Source: Euryarchaeota archaeon UBA557 (GTDB lineage: Archaea > Thermoplasmatota > Poseidoniia > Poseidoniales > Thalassarchaeaceae). Taken from it: DNA of 64,000 nucleotides. The DNA lies in contig DARI01000025.1 in NCBI GenBank assembly GCA_002503285.1, positions 28,795 through 92,794 of the forward strand, written 5' to 3'. The translations under genes and the position numbers were made by a program. The notes beneath the pieces are model-generated. The model did no database searches, was not told the origin of the DNA, and was given only the letters and a program-made list of their open reading frames with translations. Shown piece after piece: positions 32,589-42,699 of this stretch; the first letter of the stretch is position 1; every line of letters begins with the position of its first letter.

Positions 32589-35500
32589 ATGCAAGGTTAT
32601 GTTCATACTCGAAAAGAAGATTCCGCTAAGATTAGGAATAGCATTACTATGGTTTTCATAATGTTACTAAGTCTTTTTTCTGCACTGGAAATTCCTCAAG
32701 CCGAAGCCTCCGATGTTGTTCTTACAGAGCCAATGCAAATTGTTAATAGTGGAACGGCAAATGATAGAGGAATGGCATTAGATGCAGATTCTAATGGTAA
32801 TATCCACTTAGTTTTCAGTCGTAATACTCAACATCTATTTTATCAGATGCAAGATCCTAGGGGAGATACTATTATTTCAGCTACACAAATATCTAATCCT
32901 GGTAACCATCGTGCATGGCATCCAGATATCACAGTTGATGATGATGATAAAGTGCATATTGTATGGACTGATAAAGCAGGTCAATATTCAATAATGTATA
33001 CATTGTTAGATCCCTATCAAGATGATAGGAGTGGCGATGCTGCTCTAGACTCAGTAATCTCGATAGTAAATGACTTCGAAGTATCTAATAATCCTCAAAA
33101 TCGTGATTACCCGGCAATTGACGTAGACTCAAACAACAATCCACATATTGTTTGGGAAGACTCATTTGAACCTTTAGAAAAATTCTATCAGCAGCCACAA
33201 ATATACTATAAAATGTTAGAAATAGATCATATCTCAAGAGAAGCCTTAGTTGCTATAGATAGTACTATTCTAACTCCTATTCTAGGACATAAAGGCCATC
33301 CAGATATCGCTGTAGATGTGGATGACTTTGTGCAAATTGTATGGGATGATACTCGCGGAGGAAAAGTTGAGATGGTTGTTCCTATCGATACTTCGGGTTC
33401 AATGAATACAGAATGGGCTGATATGTGTGTTGTATTTTATGGAGGAAACTTCGCTAGTGGAGGCTCCTTTCCAGGGTTAAAACCGTTACTTGAAAGTGCT
33501 AATATGAGTGTTTATGAAACATTATATGCACTTAGTGGTAATTGGCCTGCAGCGTCACAGAGTGGCGCTTGTGCAAATGCGTACCAAACCGGGGGTTCTG
33601 GAAGCAATGGTCCAAGAAACACTCCTCTAGGCTCTTCTCCAAATGATAATTCTGGCGGAATTAGATATTTAGATGAAGTAGTTTACAATAATGCTGCAGT
33701 GGATTTACCTACTGATGGTGGATTTTATAGTGAATTCTGGGGTCCAGCTACAACTTGGGCCTGCTTATCATGGCAAGATGCTAATGGAAACGTCCCAGGA
33801 AATCCTCCTACACAACTAGATCATCGTTGGAATCCAAACGCTACAAAAATTGTGATACCAATTTCTGATGAAGGCCCGTATGGTGGAAGCCCTCAGGATA
33901 ACGACGATACTCAGAGTATTGCACAATCACACGACGCATGTGTTAATGCTGATGTGGTACCAACTCCTCTTTGGGCCGGGTCAGATACAGACGTCGGATC
34001 ATACATGATGGATATGGCACAATGTCCAAATGGTTCTGGTCTAAATGCAAGAACTTGCAATGGCAATAATCTTAGATTAACAAATGCAGGAGGTCAGATG
34101 TATGGTTTTCCAACATCTTCTAGCAGTTCAACTGAATTAGAAATAATGGTCGAAGCTATGGTTTACTTGTCAACTAATAACTCTCGAGAAATATATATGA
34201 CTGTTTTAGATCCTTTATCTCTCTTAGATCGCCCTTGGCCTGGTTGGACAAAAGGAGATCCGGGAACAGAAACTGACGCAAGCACTAATTCATATACTGA
34301 AGACCTAGGTCCCTCTGAAGATATATCTGGTTACGGTCATCTAGTGGTAGTTAACGATACTAGAATTACATTAAATGATGCATATAGCCTGCATCCATCC
34401 ATAGCTTTGGACTCATCAGGATTAACTCATCTTACATGGCAAGATGGACGATCTTACGGGTTTGATATTGATGTTAATTATGAGGTCTATTATACAAGAT
34501 TAAAATTAAGGGGAGCTGCAGAATGGGATGGTGCAGCAGAAGGACTGCCTACATTCGGAATAAAACAAATCGCAGATGCTGCAATCTCAGAAGTAGAGGG
34601 ACCTGCTGGACTTAATCCCGACAGGCCCTTTGGAGGAAATTCTCACTTGCCCTCAATTATAACCGACTCGTTTGACAATGTACACCTTACTTGGTTAGAT
34701 AATTACAATGAATCTCAAGGAGAAACTATTGTTTATACTCGTCTGAATCATACAAATGATGACTATCCTAACGGATTTCCACTAAATTCTATTGCATCTT
34801 CAATTTTCGACCCATGGACAATTATACCTGTTACATCTTGGCAATCTGACAAATTAGGCCCCAATTCGCCAGCGACTCCCGACTTAGGACAGACGCCAGC
34901 ATTTGCTAATGATCTAGGAAGTGGAGCACATCTAGGCTGGTCAGATACAAACAAATGTAATGAAGAAAACAACGCAGGAAAATATACTTTATGTTATGTA
35001 CATATCCTAACTGGTTTGGTTGACATATCTCTTGCTTGTGATGAAAAGCTAATCGCTAATCCTAACCTAGAAGGAAATCCTTATGATTGTCCTGAAGATA
35101 CAGAAACCTTCTATCATACAATATTTCCAGGAGAATTAACAACTTACAATATGACGATTGCAAATCCTACTCCCGGCCCAGCAGAACTAGTGCAAGATAC
35201 ATTTACTGTAACAATGCAGGGTATCCCAACTAATTGGAGTGCCACATTATTTTATGCAACTAATAATACTCCAATATTCGAATCTACACCTGTACATCTA
35301 GATGGTGGAGAAGTTGTTCCAATATATATGAGATTAAGGGCCCCAACAATATATCAGGCCAACCAAGATGAATTAGCGCAAGTAACTATAACTGCAATTT
35401 CATTCAAAGACCCTGCCATTAGAAATGAAAGAATAACATTAACTTTAATGGACGTTGTACATGGTATTGAATTGGACACAAGTCATTTCCAAGTAGATAT

Positions 35501-37763
35501 TGAACAGGGTAGGTCTGCAGTATTTTCTGTATCTATAAAGAATACAGGTAACGTATTCGATACCTTTGCATTCTATGATCCTTCAACACTTGAAGGACAA
35601 AATGAATGGGCTTTACCCTTCGGATGGGGCATTGATTTCCCCACCTCTATTTCCTTAGATCCTTTACAATCTGTTACTAAGAATTTACAGGTTAGTGTAC
35701 CTTCTTCACAGGAACCAGGGACATTTGTAATATATCTAAAAGGATGGTCCACCGGTGAGCCTGTACTTTCGGTAGATCGGGGAACATTTGATATCCTAGA
35801 GCTTTGGATAAATGTTTCAACTAGATCTACTGGAAATATAGTATTCTCTGTCGGCGACACTACTCAATATGTTTTACCAGGTGATTGTGCAGAATTTGAT
35901 ATTGAAGTTACAAAGCATTTTACACCCGGATATCTAGTTTTCAACCTACCTGGGGCACCCGAAGAAAGGCCTTCAAATTGGACTGAAGATACATGGCGAT
36001 ATGATCATTGGACTGTTGATTTAGACTTTTCAAATGCCCCTGGTGGAAATGGACCATCTGACGACTCACCAAGATATTGGGCTCAAATTAATACTCCTTA
36101 CACAGTAACTGCAATAATGTGTGCACCATACAATTCAACTGCTGGATTAGGGGATTCCATTACTGTCCGTTCTTATTTAGAAGGACAACCCAAGATTAGA
36201 GATTCTGTAGTAATATTAACGAATGTTATCCAGCGATATGATCTAGATGCGTCTGTATCTGAAAATATACTTGATTTATATCCGGGACAACCTTATAAAA
36301 TGGATACAAATATAGAAAATTTAGGAAACGGCCCTGATAGATTTGACATGACTATCGAATCTATAGTGGACTCGCAAGGAAACTCTCATGTTTGGGATAT
36401 TGAAATACCAAGAATCTTATTTGGAGAATTAGATAGGGATGAAATAGGTGAATATTCTATAACAATCAATGTACCTGCAAAGACATTAGCAGGCCAATAT
36501 ACTATAACATTCAATATTTATAGTGAAGAAGAATATCAAGGTACAAGATTACGTGATACTATTACTCTAAATATAAATATAATAGAATTTCATGACATGC
36601 GAATTTCACTCGATCCTGCTGTAGAAAGTAGAATAAAAACAACCGCACCGAGCAGAATAGTTAGATTTACACTAAATGTAACTAATTTTGGTAATATTCC
36701 AGATCAACCGACACTACATAATCATACAATTGATTCAGCAGGAGGTTGGGGAGTCATGCCCGGAATGAATACTTTATCAAATTGGGAAATTCAATTTGCT
36801 CTATTGGAAGGATTCAATACCGAATATCCAATTGAAAAGTTATGCGTTGGTCAATTTCCAAATTTCTTAACCCTAGCAGATCCAATACCAAATGAAGGTT
36901 GTTACCTTTCGGCCCAAACAGGGGCCTTGACTTTCCCAATTATGGAAGCCTATACGACCCTACAATTGGTAGTGATAGTATCTATAGCACCAGATGCAGC
37001 GTTACAAAATAGAGAAATAGGAATAAAAGCAATTTCAATGCACGGTTCTTCAGAAAATGGAGGAGATCATGATGAAACACCCGGTTGGGAAGACTCATGC
37101 ACATTGGATTCCAATAAAGATGGTGTACCAGATAACTTTTTGCCAGATTGCGATACGAATGAACAAGTTTTAGAATTGAGATTAAGGGCTCCAGATTTGG
37201 AAATTATTGAGGTAACCACGGGTTCGACTAAAGGTGCTATCGGCGATATGCTTTCAGTAAGCGTTAAAATCGTAAATCGCGGTAATGCACATGCGACTGA
37301 TGTAAATGTTATTTTGTGTAAGGACCAGTCTACTAGTGACATTAAGAAAAATGGTTGCGATGAAGTTAATATTGTTTATAGACAAATAATTAAGGCAATT
37401 ATGCCAATTGGTGATGGTGGTTTAGAGAACCCTGATTCAATTACATTACTTTACATGGTTGAAGCAGGAAATCATGATGTAGTAGTGGTAGTAGATTCTA
37501 ATAATGATATTGTAGAAACTGATGAAACTAATAATATAATGAAAATACCAGGAGGTGAAATGAGCTCTAACTTAGGTCTAGGTGATGTTGTAGTTGATGT
37601 CATAGTGCGCTATTCCGTACCAACAATTATCCTTGGAGCTACATTTTCTCTTATTGGAGTTGCAGGTTTTGTTATGTATGGTAGGAGGATAGAAGCCCTA
37701 CAGTCTTTTGCAGAAAAAACTAGCCTTATGTCTAAATCCGATGAAGATGATATTAGGTTCTAA
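32589..37763 (+). CDS. Giant secreted, membrane-anchored surface protein with VWA-like insert
   Basis: 1,724 residues. A signal peptide spans about 15-40 (SITMVFIMLLSLFSALEI, cut near AEA). Repeats of a propeller-like unit (HPDITVDDDDKVHIVW and similar) occur near residues 60, 110, 173, 238, 602, 688 and 770. Between about 258 and 540 the repeat is split by a VWA-like domain with a MIDAS sequence DTSGSM (267-272). From about 840, NEW3/CARDB-type beta domains follow, the last near 1,590-1,670 (VDSNNDIVETDETNN). One TM helix at about 1,677-1,697 and a short cytoplasmic tail end the protein. It is probably a cell-surface adhesin or S-layer-associated protein; the ligand is unknown. Confidence 0.82.
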   Translation: MQGYVHTRKEDSAKIRNSITMVFIMLLSLFSALEIPQAEASDVVLTEPMQIVNSGTANDRGMALDADSNGNIHLVFSRNTQHLFYQMQDPRGDTIISATQISNPGNHRAWHPDITVDDDDKVHIVWTDKAGQYSIMYTLLDPYQDDRSGDAALDSVISIVNDFEVSNNPQNRDYPAIDVDSNNNPHIVWEDSFEPLEKFYQQPQIYYKMLEIDHISREALVAIDSTILTPILGHKGHPDIAVDVDDFVQIVWDDTRGGKVEMVVPIDTSGSMNTEWADMCVVFYGGNFASGGSFPGLKPLLESANMSVYETLYALSGNWPAASQSGACANAYQTGGSGSNGPRNTPLGSSPNDNSGGIRYLDEVVYNNAAVDLPTDGGFYSEFWGPATTWACLSWQDANGNVPGNPPTQLDHRWNPNATKIVIPISDEGPYGGSPQDNDDTQSIAQSHDACVNADVVPTPLWAGSDTDVGSYMMDMAQCPNGSGLNARTCNGNNLRLTNAGGQMYGFPTSSSSSTELEIMVEAMVYLSTNNSREIYMTVLDPLSLLDRPWPGWTKGDPGTETDASTNSYTEDLGPSEDISGYGHLVVVNDTRITLNDAYSLHPSIALDSSGLTHLTWQDGRSYGFDIDVNYEVYYTRLKLRGAAEWDGAAEGLPTFGIKQIADAAISEVEGPAGLNPDRPFGGNSHLPSIITDSFDNVHLTWLDNYNESQGETIVYTRLNHTNDDYPNGFPLNSIASSIFDPWTIIPVTSWQSDKLGPNSPATPDLGQTPAFANDLGSGAHLGWSDTNKCNEENNAGKYTLCYVHILTGLVDISLACDEKLIANPNLEGNPYDCPEDTETFYHTIFPGELTTYNMTIANPTPGPAELVQDTFTVTMQGIPTNWSATLFYATNNTPIFESTPVHLDGGEVVPIYMRLRAPTIYQANQDELAQVTITAISFKDPAIRNERITLTLMDVVHGIELDTSHFQVDIEQGRSAVFSVSIKNTGNVFDTFAFYDPSTLEGQNEWALPFGWGIDFPTSISLDPLQSVTKNLQVSVPSSQEPGTFVIYLKGWSTGEPVLSVDRGTFDILELWINVSTRSTGNIVFSVGDTTQYVLPGDCAEFDIEVTKHFTPGYLVFNLPGAPEERPSNWTEDTWRYDHWTVDLDFSNAPGGNGPSDDSPRYWAQINTPYTVTAIMCAPYNSTAGLGDSITVRSYLEGQPKIRDSVVILTNVIQRYDLDASVSENILDLYPGQPYKMDTNIENLGNGPDRFDMTIESIVDSQGNSHVWDIEIPRILFGELDRDEIGEYSITINVPAKTLAGQYTITFNIYSEEEYQGTRLRDTITLNINIIEFHDMRISLDPAVESRIKTTAPSRIVRFTLNVTNFGNIPDQPTLHNHTIDSAGGWGVMPGMNTLSNWEIQFALLEGFNTEYPIEKLCVGQFPNFLTLADPIPNEGCYLSAQTGALTFPIMEAYTTLQLVVIVSIAPDAALQNREIGIKAISMHGSSENGGDHDETPGWEDSCTLDSNKDGVPDNFLPDCDTNEQVLELRLRAPDLEIIEVTTGSTKGAIGDMLSVSVKIVNRGNAHATDVNVILCKDQSTSDIKKNGCDEVNIVYRQIIKAIMPIGDGGLENPDSITLLYMVEAGNHDVVVVVDSNNDIVETDETNNIMKIPGGEMSSNLGLGDVVVDVIVRYSVPTIILGATFSLIGVAGFVMYGRRIEALQSFAEKTSLMSKSDEDDIRF

Positions 37764-37767
37764 ATTT

Positions 37768-38505
37768 TTAACGAATTAACCACCATGGAAGTGGTGTGCC
37801 TTTATTTGCTGCAATAAAATTTCCTTTGCTTGTAGATAAATCTCTTAGTAGTGTTTCTCTAAGATTATCCATCATTTCTTCTGCATCCATAGATTTAATT
37901 CTCATCCCATGAGAAAATAAGTCTAGGTCCAATGGCCTCCTTGGTTGATTCATAATTGCATGAGCTAATTGTCTTTCTTCATATGAATTAGAATGATTAG
38001 AAACACTTGAAGATACCTTTTTCTTAACCTGTTGATGCATAGCAATGATTGCATCTCTTTGATCATCAATCTTTTCTAGAGCAGCGTCCAACTCTCCTAG
38101 TGCCTCGATGGCCTCAGAAATTTCTAACTTCCTTTTAGTTCCCATTTTTCTAATAACATTATTAAGATCATTAGGTAACTTTTCTGATAGTTTCATGGCT
38201 CCCCCCCTGGGCATCTTCCTATGTTCTGCACGAAATAAATCTGGCCCTAAATCAAGCCTTATTGAAAATGACTGATCGACCTTATACATTTTTTTGGGAG
38301 GACCTCCTTTTTCAGACGCAACCATTTGAGACTCAACAAAATCAGCCTTTTCTAATACCTTTAGATGTTTTATTACTGCTTGCTGACTAACATTAATTAA
38401 TTCGGAAATTTGTAATGGGTAGTGGGGTTCCTTGACCAACAATTTTAAAATTTGCCTTCTTATTGAGTTTTCTAATATGGACAAAGCCTCATCAAAATCC
38501 ACCAT
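37768..38505 (-). CDS. Winged-helix (ArsR-like) transcriptional regulator
   Basis: 245 residues. Residues 5-85 form a winged-helix DNA-binding domain (NSIRRQILKLLVKEPHYPLQISELINVSQQAVIKHLKVLEKADFVES). A wing rich in Gly/Pro/Lys follows (SEKGGPPKKMYKV), then a helical, charged C-terminal half (about 115-165) suited to dimerisation. No metal-binding cysteine pair is seen, so it is not a classical metal sensor. It converges on the surface protein gene with a 4-base gap and is downstream of a two-TM protein gene on its own strand. Confidence 0.85.
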   Translation of the reverse strand: MVDFDEALSILENSIRRQILKLLVKEPHYPLQISELINVSQQAVIKHLKVLEKADFVESQMVASEKGGPPKKMYKVDQSFSIRLDLGPDLFRAEHRKMPRGGAMKLSEKLPNDLNNVIRKMGTKRKLEISEAIEALGELDAALEKIDDQRDAIIAMHQQVKKKVSSSVSNHSNSYEERQLAHAIMNQPRRPLDLDLFSHGMRIKSMDAEEMMDNLRETLLRDLSTSKGNFIAANKGTPLPWWLIR

Positions 38506-38556
38506 GAACTAACCAACCCGAGGTTGGGTAGCCGACATAATCTAAAAACCCAAGCA

Positions 38557-39342
38557 TCATTTATCATTATCCCATTCTTCCCAATAAGTATCATTTTTTA
38601 ATTTTTTATTTTCTTCATTATATTCTGAAGCATTGTCAACATGTTTCAAATTAAGCCCATCTTTCGTACTATTTATCAAACTTATATCTTTCTTTTCAAT
38701 AAATGGCTCGGGAATCCTCTCTTCATCTGTAATAATTCTAATTTCATTTTCTCTATATTCTAATTCAGTACCACTTTGGTTATCTATTATTAGATTGATA
38801 TTCTTCTTTTCCTTTCTCCACCCGACAATTCCCAGGAATAATGCAATAAATCCAATTGGAATTCCCATACAACAACTAAGACTTACCAATAAAATATAAC
38901 TTTCATTAAAAATTTCAAATTGATTAGCTGTTTCGTCTACAAACCAAAGTGTATTATTACCTTCGTTGAACAAAATATAATCTCCTTCACTTGATATTTC
39001 AAAAACTCTCACTGTCATGTAAACAGTATTATCTATCCCAGTTCTTGGTAGATCTAGCCAGTTGGCACTTCGACCTTCATATTCATCTCCAGAGTTATTA
39101 ATTAATTTCAAAGAGGCATTGGAAATCCCATCATCAATCCGAAGAGCTACATATATCTTAGTAGATTCTAAATAAATTGATTCACTACTCTCAGGAGATA
39201 ATTTAGTTAAATTAGTCACATCAGGATCATAAAATTCAAAATCTTCATTATCAATAAATGCTATTCCAATTGCCCCTGCTAAAAGTAATAAGAATGATGC
39301 TACCATCATCCACTTTGCTATGGTCATAATTGTATTACTCAC
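38557..39342 (-). CDS. Two-TM membrane protein with extracellular domain
   Basis: 261 residues. TM1 is at about 9-29 and TM2 at about 147-171 (YILLVSLSCCMGIPIGFIALFLGIVGW). The intervening beta-rich loop of about 115 residues carries several N-x-S/T sequons (SNAS, NNS, FNES), and a hydrophilic acidic tail of about 90 residues follows. This orientation puts the loop outside the cell. No family recognised. An alternative start is the ATG five codons on. Its gene is 51 bases upstream of the winged-helix regulator and 27 bases downstream of top6A on the same strand. Confidence 0.65.
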   Translation of the reverse strand: MSNTIMTIAKWMMVASFLLLLAGAIGIAFIDNEDFEFYDPDVTNLTKLSPESSESIYLESTKIYVALRIDDGISNASLKLINNSGDEYEGRSANWLDLPRTGIDNTVYMTVRVFEISSEGDYILFNEGNNTLWFVDETANQFEIFNESYILLVSLSCCMGIPIGFIALFLGIVGWRKEKKNINLIIDNQSGTELEYRENEIRIITDEERIPEPFIEKKDISLINSTKDGLNLKHVDNASEYNEENKKLKNDTYWEEWDNDK

Positions 39343-39369
39343 AGTATTGCCTCACAATATAATATTTAA

Positions 39370-40476
39370 TTAATAATTTAAACCAAGTGCACCTAATTTC
39401 TCAGGTAAATATGTATCAGTAACGAAATCTAAACCATATTTCGCTAATGATTGCTGTTCCGCTTTTTTTCCAATTTCTTGCATTAAATTGATTTGTTCTT
39501 TCCACCAACCTGTAGCAAATCTAGGGTCACTTAACTCTGATTGAAGGGCCCCTAAATCTGATTTTGTCAAATCATCAGACGGTAAATCATAAGCTAAAAT
39601 ATCATCAGCAGTGATCCCTAAATATGTGGCCTCACTTGTTGCAAGATATTCAGAAATATGCGCAGTCTTTATTGCTCCATAGGCGATACTTGCAAAAATT
39701 CTAAAAGACCATGGATCACAATCAGCAAATACTAAGATAGGTTTATTCCACTCATCACTCATTCTTTTCATAATTCTTCTTGTAGACCTAGCAGGTTGCC
39801 CTTTCAGATGTATTAATGCACATCGCGCCTCTTCATCAAATCCATTTTCAACCAACCTATCAAACATTCCACCTGTCTCTACAGCCATTACAAAATCAAT
39901 ATCTTGTTCCACTAATTTTAATTTTTCTGCTTCAACATTGTATGGAACTCCATATCCAGAATCTCCTACATCATCTCTACAGTTTATTCGCATCCATTCA
40001 CCTTTTCGATTTTTTTCTTCAAATGTCACGTTCCCAATTATTCTAGCACCGTCCTCCTCTGGTCTAAGCTTAAAATCCTCTCTAATACATTTTGTAACAA
40101 TTTCTAAATCTTCTGCTAAGTTATTACTTTCATTTTGTGTACCAAACTTACCGTTACCCCAACCTTCGGAAATATAGTACATTTCTCTTAATGTTGACGA
40201 TTTACCACTATTTATCATTTGTTCTATAAATTCTGTTATGTGTAATGAGCGCAACAATACTCGCGCTGATCCTAATGAAGTAGCATCTCTCGTACTCTTG
40301 TTCTTACCATATTTATACACCTGTAACTTTTTATCAAAAGTAATATTAGTTTTAGTTCTAACCGGCAAGGTCATTGCAGGAGGTTTCCCCTTCATCATTT
40401 TATCATGCATTTCTGCGGCAACAGTATGTAATGCATGAATAACCTCTTCCTTACTTTTCGCTTTTCTTATTGTCAT
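39370..40476 (-). CDS. top6A: DNA topoisomerase VI subunit A
   Basis: The DNA-cleaving Spo11-like subunit of topoisomerase VI, 368 residues. The active-site tyrosine is in LREMYYISEG (Tyr100/101). The Toprim fold supplies Glu200 in MAVETGGMFDRL and the acidic pair Asp252/Asp254 in VFADCDPWSF. The start at 40476 overlaps the top6B stop as TAATG, with GGGAGG just upstream, so the frame start at 40491 is rejected. It is co-translated with top6B. Confidence 0.97.
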   Translation of the reverse strand: MTIRKAKSKEEVIHALHTVAAEMHDKMMKGKPPAMTLPVRTKTNITFDKKLQVYKYGKNKSTRDATSLGSARVLLRSLHITEFIEQMINSGKSSTLREMYYISEGWGNGKFGTQNESNNLAEDLEIVTKCIREDFKLRPEEDGARIIGNVTFEEKNRKGEWMRINCRDDVGDSGYGVPYNVEAEKLKLVEQDIDFVMAVETGGMFDRLVENGFDEEARCALIHLKGQPARSTRRIMKRMSDEWNKPILVFADCDPWSFRIFASIAYGAIKTAHISEYLATSEATYLGITADDILAYDLPSDDLTKSDLGALQSELSDPRFATGWWKEQINLMQEIGKKAEQQSLAKYGLDFVTDTYLPEKLGALGLNY

Positions 40477-42551
40477 TATTCTGCCTCCCATTCAGATAAA
40501 GAAAGTTGCCCAATATTGGATGGTGGTTGCATAGTTTGTAGTTCTTCAACCTCATTTATTTCGGCCCTATCTATCAATTGTTCTAAATTGCCTACATCAT
40601 TTAATATTTCTTTTTCTGCCGCATCTAATGCCTCGGTTTTACGTATTTCATTTAATAAAGTCTCATCTATTTTAGATGCTCCAATAATATCGCCATTACC
40701 TCTAAAGAAAACATCAGTATCAGTCCACTCACCTTTAGCAAGTCCATTTACTCCAAATTCAATGATTGTACATGTTCCTGGGTTTAAAGTATCTAACCTC
40801 CATGCCCATATTCCTCTAGCCTCTTTCCTTCCACCTCTTTCATTATCTACCATACTAATTGTATCATTTTCCGGCCACTTAACTAAGATTGAATATGCCC
40901 TTGCTCTTGCTGTGTAATTATATATTTTTATAGAGCACGTGCCAATTTTTCTTTCTTTATCCCACCCTAATTCCTCTTCACAAAATACCGCATTCATAAT
41001 TTGTGTTATGACCGGTGCTAAATCTGGTTCACTTCTTGATAGTATTTCAGAACTTTTCTTTGATATCTCAGGCAATATTATATTTACTAATTCAAACTTC
41101 TCTTGCGCCTTTTTCCGTTGCGAACTTTTCTTTAGATGATTCTTCAAACCTCTTCCAACTTCTAACAATCCTTTCCTAATCTCTTCAAAAACTTCTTCAT
41201 TTTCTGCTACTGCTTCTTTGGCCTCACTTGTGAACTGAACATTTGTAGATGCCAAATGTATCAATAATGCAGCAGGTCCTTTTGGAACACCTCTTCCTGC
41301 AGGATGTTCCAAACCGTATCTTTTCCAATCTATTGATTCAAGGGCTTTTGTTAGAAGGCAACCTCCCTGTTGATACATTAATGGAACTCTATTTGCAAAT
41401 CTTAAAACTTCTATCGGACCTTCCGAACTTAAATCTCCTCCAAATACCAAACCGACTTCAATTTGAAATGGATTACCTTGACTGACAGTTGGATTTCTCG
41501 TTACCGTCGATGCAAATCTGGAATCAATAGCCTTAGATAAGCCCTTCTTAATCAATAGATCATCGATGGGTGATAGGCAATCCATTGGCGGTGAAAGTAG
41601 CTTAACTTCCTTAAATGCAGCTAATATTTCTTGTGCATCTTCTGACTTTATTCTCCTTGGCCCTCTACTCTCATCAATATTGGCCTTTACTAAAATATCT
41701 CTTGCAGCACGCATGCTTACTCCAGAAAAATTGTGTCGTAAAAAAGAAGTCATTTTTCGTTCATCGGACTCTCGCAACATCCTTTGTAAAGTCCCCAAAT
41801 GAATTCCATGTGGGTGTGGCTTAATTTCTGATACAACTCTAGGTAATCTTTCAGTAGTTCTGGGCCACGCACCTTCGTCGATGATATTTCCTTCAATATC
41901 TCTTACTATTAATGAAATACTAGCGTGAGGATTAACTATCGAAGTCATTCTAAGGTATTGATGAACAGATTGCTTTCCTTTCTGGTATTTACCCTTCATT
42001 ACCGTTTTAATTCGTAAGCCTTGCTCAATATCTTGTCCATTTCGCTCATCTATCCAAACATCTCTCTTTTCTCCAGTTTTCAAAGCCCTATTCTTTCTCG
42101 TATCTAGGCCCAACTCAACAAATACAGCAGAATTTTCATTTTTTATTTTTGAAATTACATTTGTTTTAGCCCCAGTTGTCAATTGACTATACATCACTAC
42201 TCCTGTAATTCCAATCCCTTGTTGCCCTCTAGTTTGTCGGATAGCGTGAAATCGTGAACCAAGTAAGAATTTTCCAAATACATCTTCAATTGCATCTCTG
42301 GGTATTCCAGGACCATTATCCTGAGTAATAAATTCAATTTTATCATTTTTTTGCCGATTTAATTCTACATGAATCGTTGGTAGTATTCTAGCCTCTTCGC
42401 AAGCATCTAGAGAATTATCTACGGATTCCTTTACTGCAGTTATGATTGATCTTTGAAGAGAATCAAATCCAAGAAAATGTTTATTCTTTTCAAAAAATTC
42501 ACTGACAGCAATTTGTTTTTGTTTACTTGAAATTTCTTCTGCATTACTCAT
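40476..42551 (-). CDS. top6B: DNA topoisomerase VI subunit B
   Basis: The ATPase subunit of topoisomerase VI, 691 residues. The GHKL ATP-binding site includes the Asn motif VKESVDNSLDAC, DNGPGIPRDAIEDVFGKFLLGSRF and GQQGIGITGVVMYSQ. A helix-two-turns-helix and transducer region follows (RVPLMYQQGGCLLTKALES). The C-terminal 150 residues form a beta-rich domain and then a Glu-rich tail. The ATG at 42551 follows GGAGG-containing sequence, so the in-frame TTG at 42578 is not used. Subunit order B then A with a one-base overlap is common in archaea. Confidence 0.96.
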   Translation of the reverse strand: MSNAEEISSKQKQIAVSEFFEKNKHFLGFDSLQRSIITAVKESVDNSLDACEEARILPTIHVELNRQKNDKIEFITQDNGPGIPRDAIEDVFGKFLLGSRFHAIRQTRGQQGIGITGVVMYSQLTTGAKTNVISKIKNENSAVFVELGLDTRKNRALKTGEKRDVWIDERNGQDIEQGLRIKTVMKGKYQKGKQSVHQYLRMTSIVNPHASISLIVRDIEGNIIDEGAWPRTTERLPRVVSEIKPHPHGIHLGTLQRMLRESDERKMTSFLRHNFSGVSMRAARDILVKANIDESRGPRRIKSEDAQEILAAFKEVKLLSPPMDCLSPIDDLLIKKGLSKAIDSRFASTVTRNPTVSQGNPFQIEVGLVFGGDLSSEGPIEVLRFANRVPLMYQQGGCLLTKALESIDWKRYGLEHPAGRGVPKGPAALLIHLASTNVQFTSEAKEAVAENEEVFEEIRKGLLEVGRGLKNHLKKSSQRKKAQEKFELVNIILPEISKKSSEILSRSEPDLAPVITQIMNAVFCEEELGWDKERKIGTCSIKIYNYTARARAYSILVKWPENDTISMVDNERGGRKEARGIWAWRLDTLNPGTCTIIEFGVNGLAKGEWTDTDVFFRGNGDIIGASKIDETLLNEIRKTEALDAAEKEILNDVGNLEQLIDRAEINEVEELQTMQPPSNIGQLSLSEWEAE

Positions 42552-42699
42552 AGCTGTTCCTCCATCAGGTCCTCCCAATACCCTATTGGCACGGGGCCTG
42601 CTTATGGTTATGGCATTCGGAATGCAGACCGTCCTTAACTATGCGTGGAAATAATATAGAAATAGTGCGATAAAGACACTTTTGATGATATACCATTAT

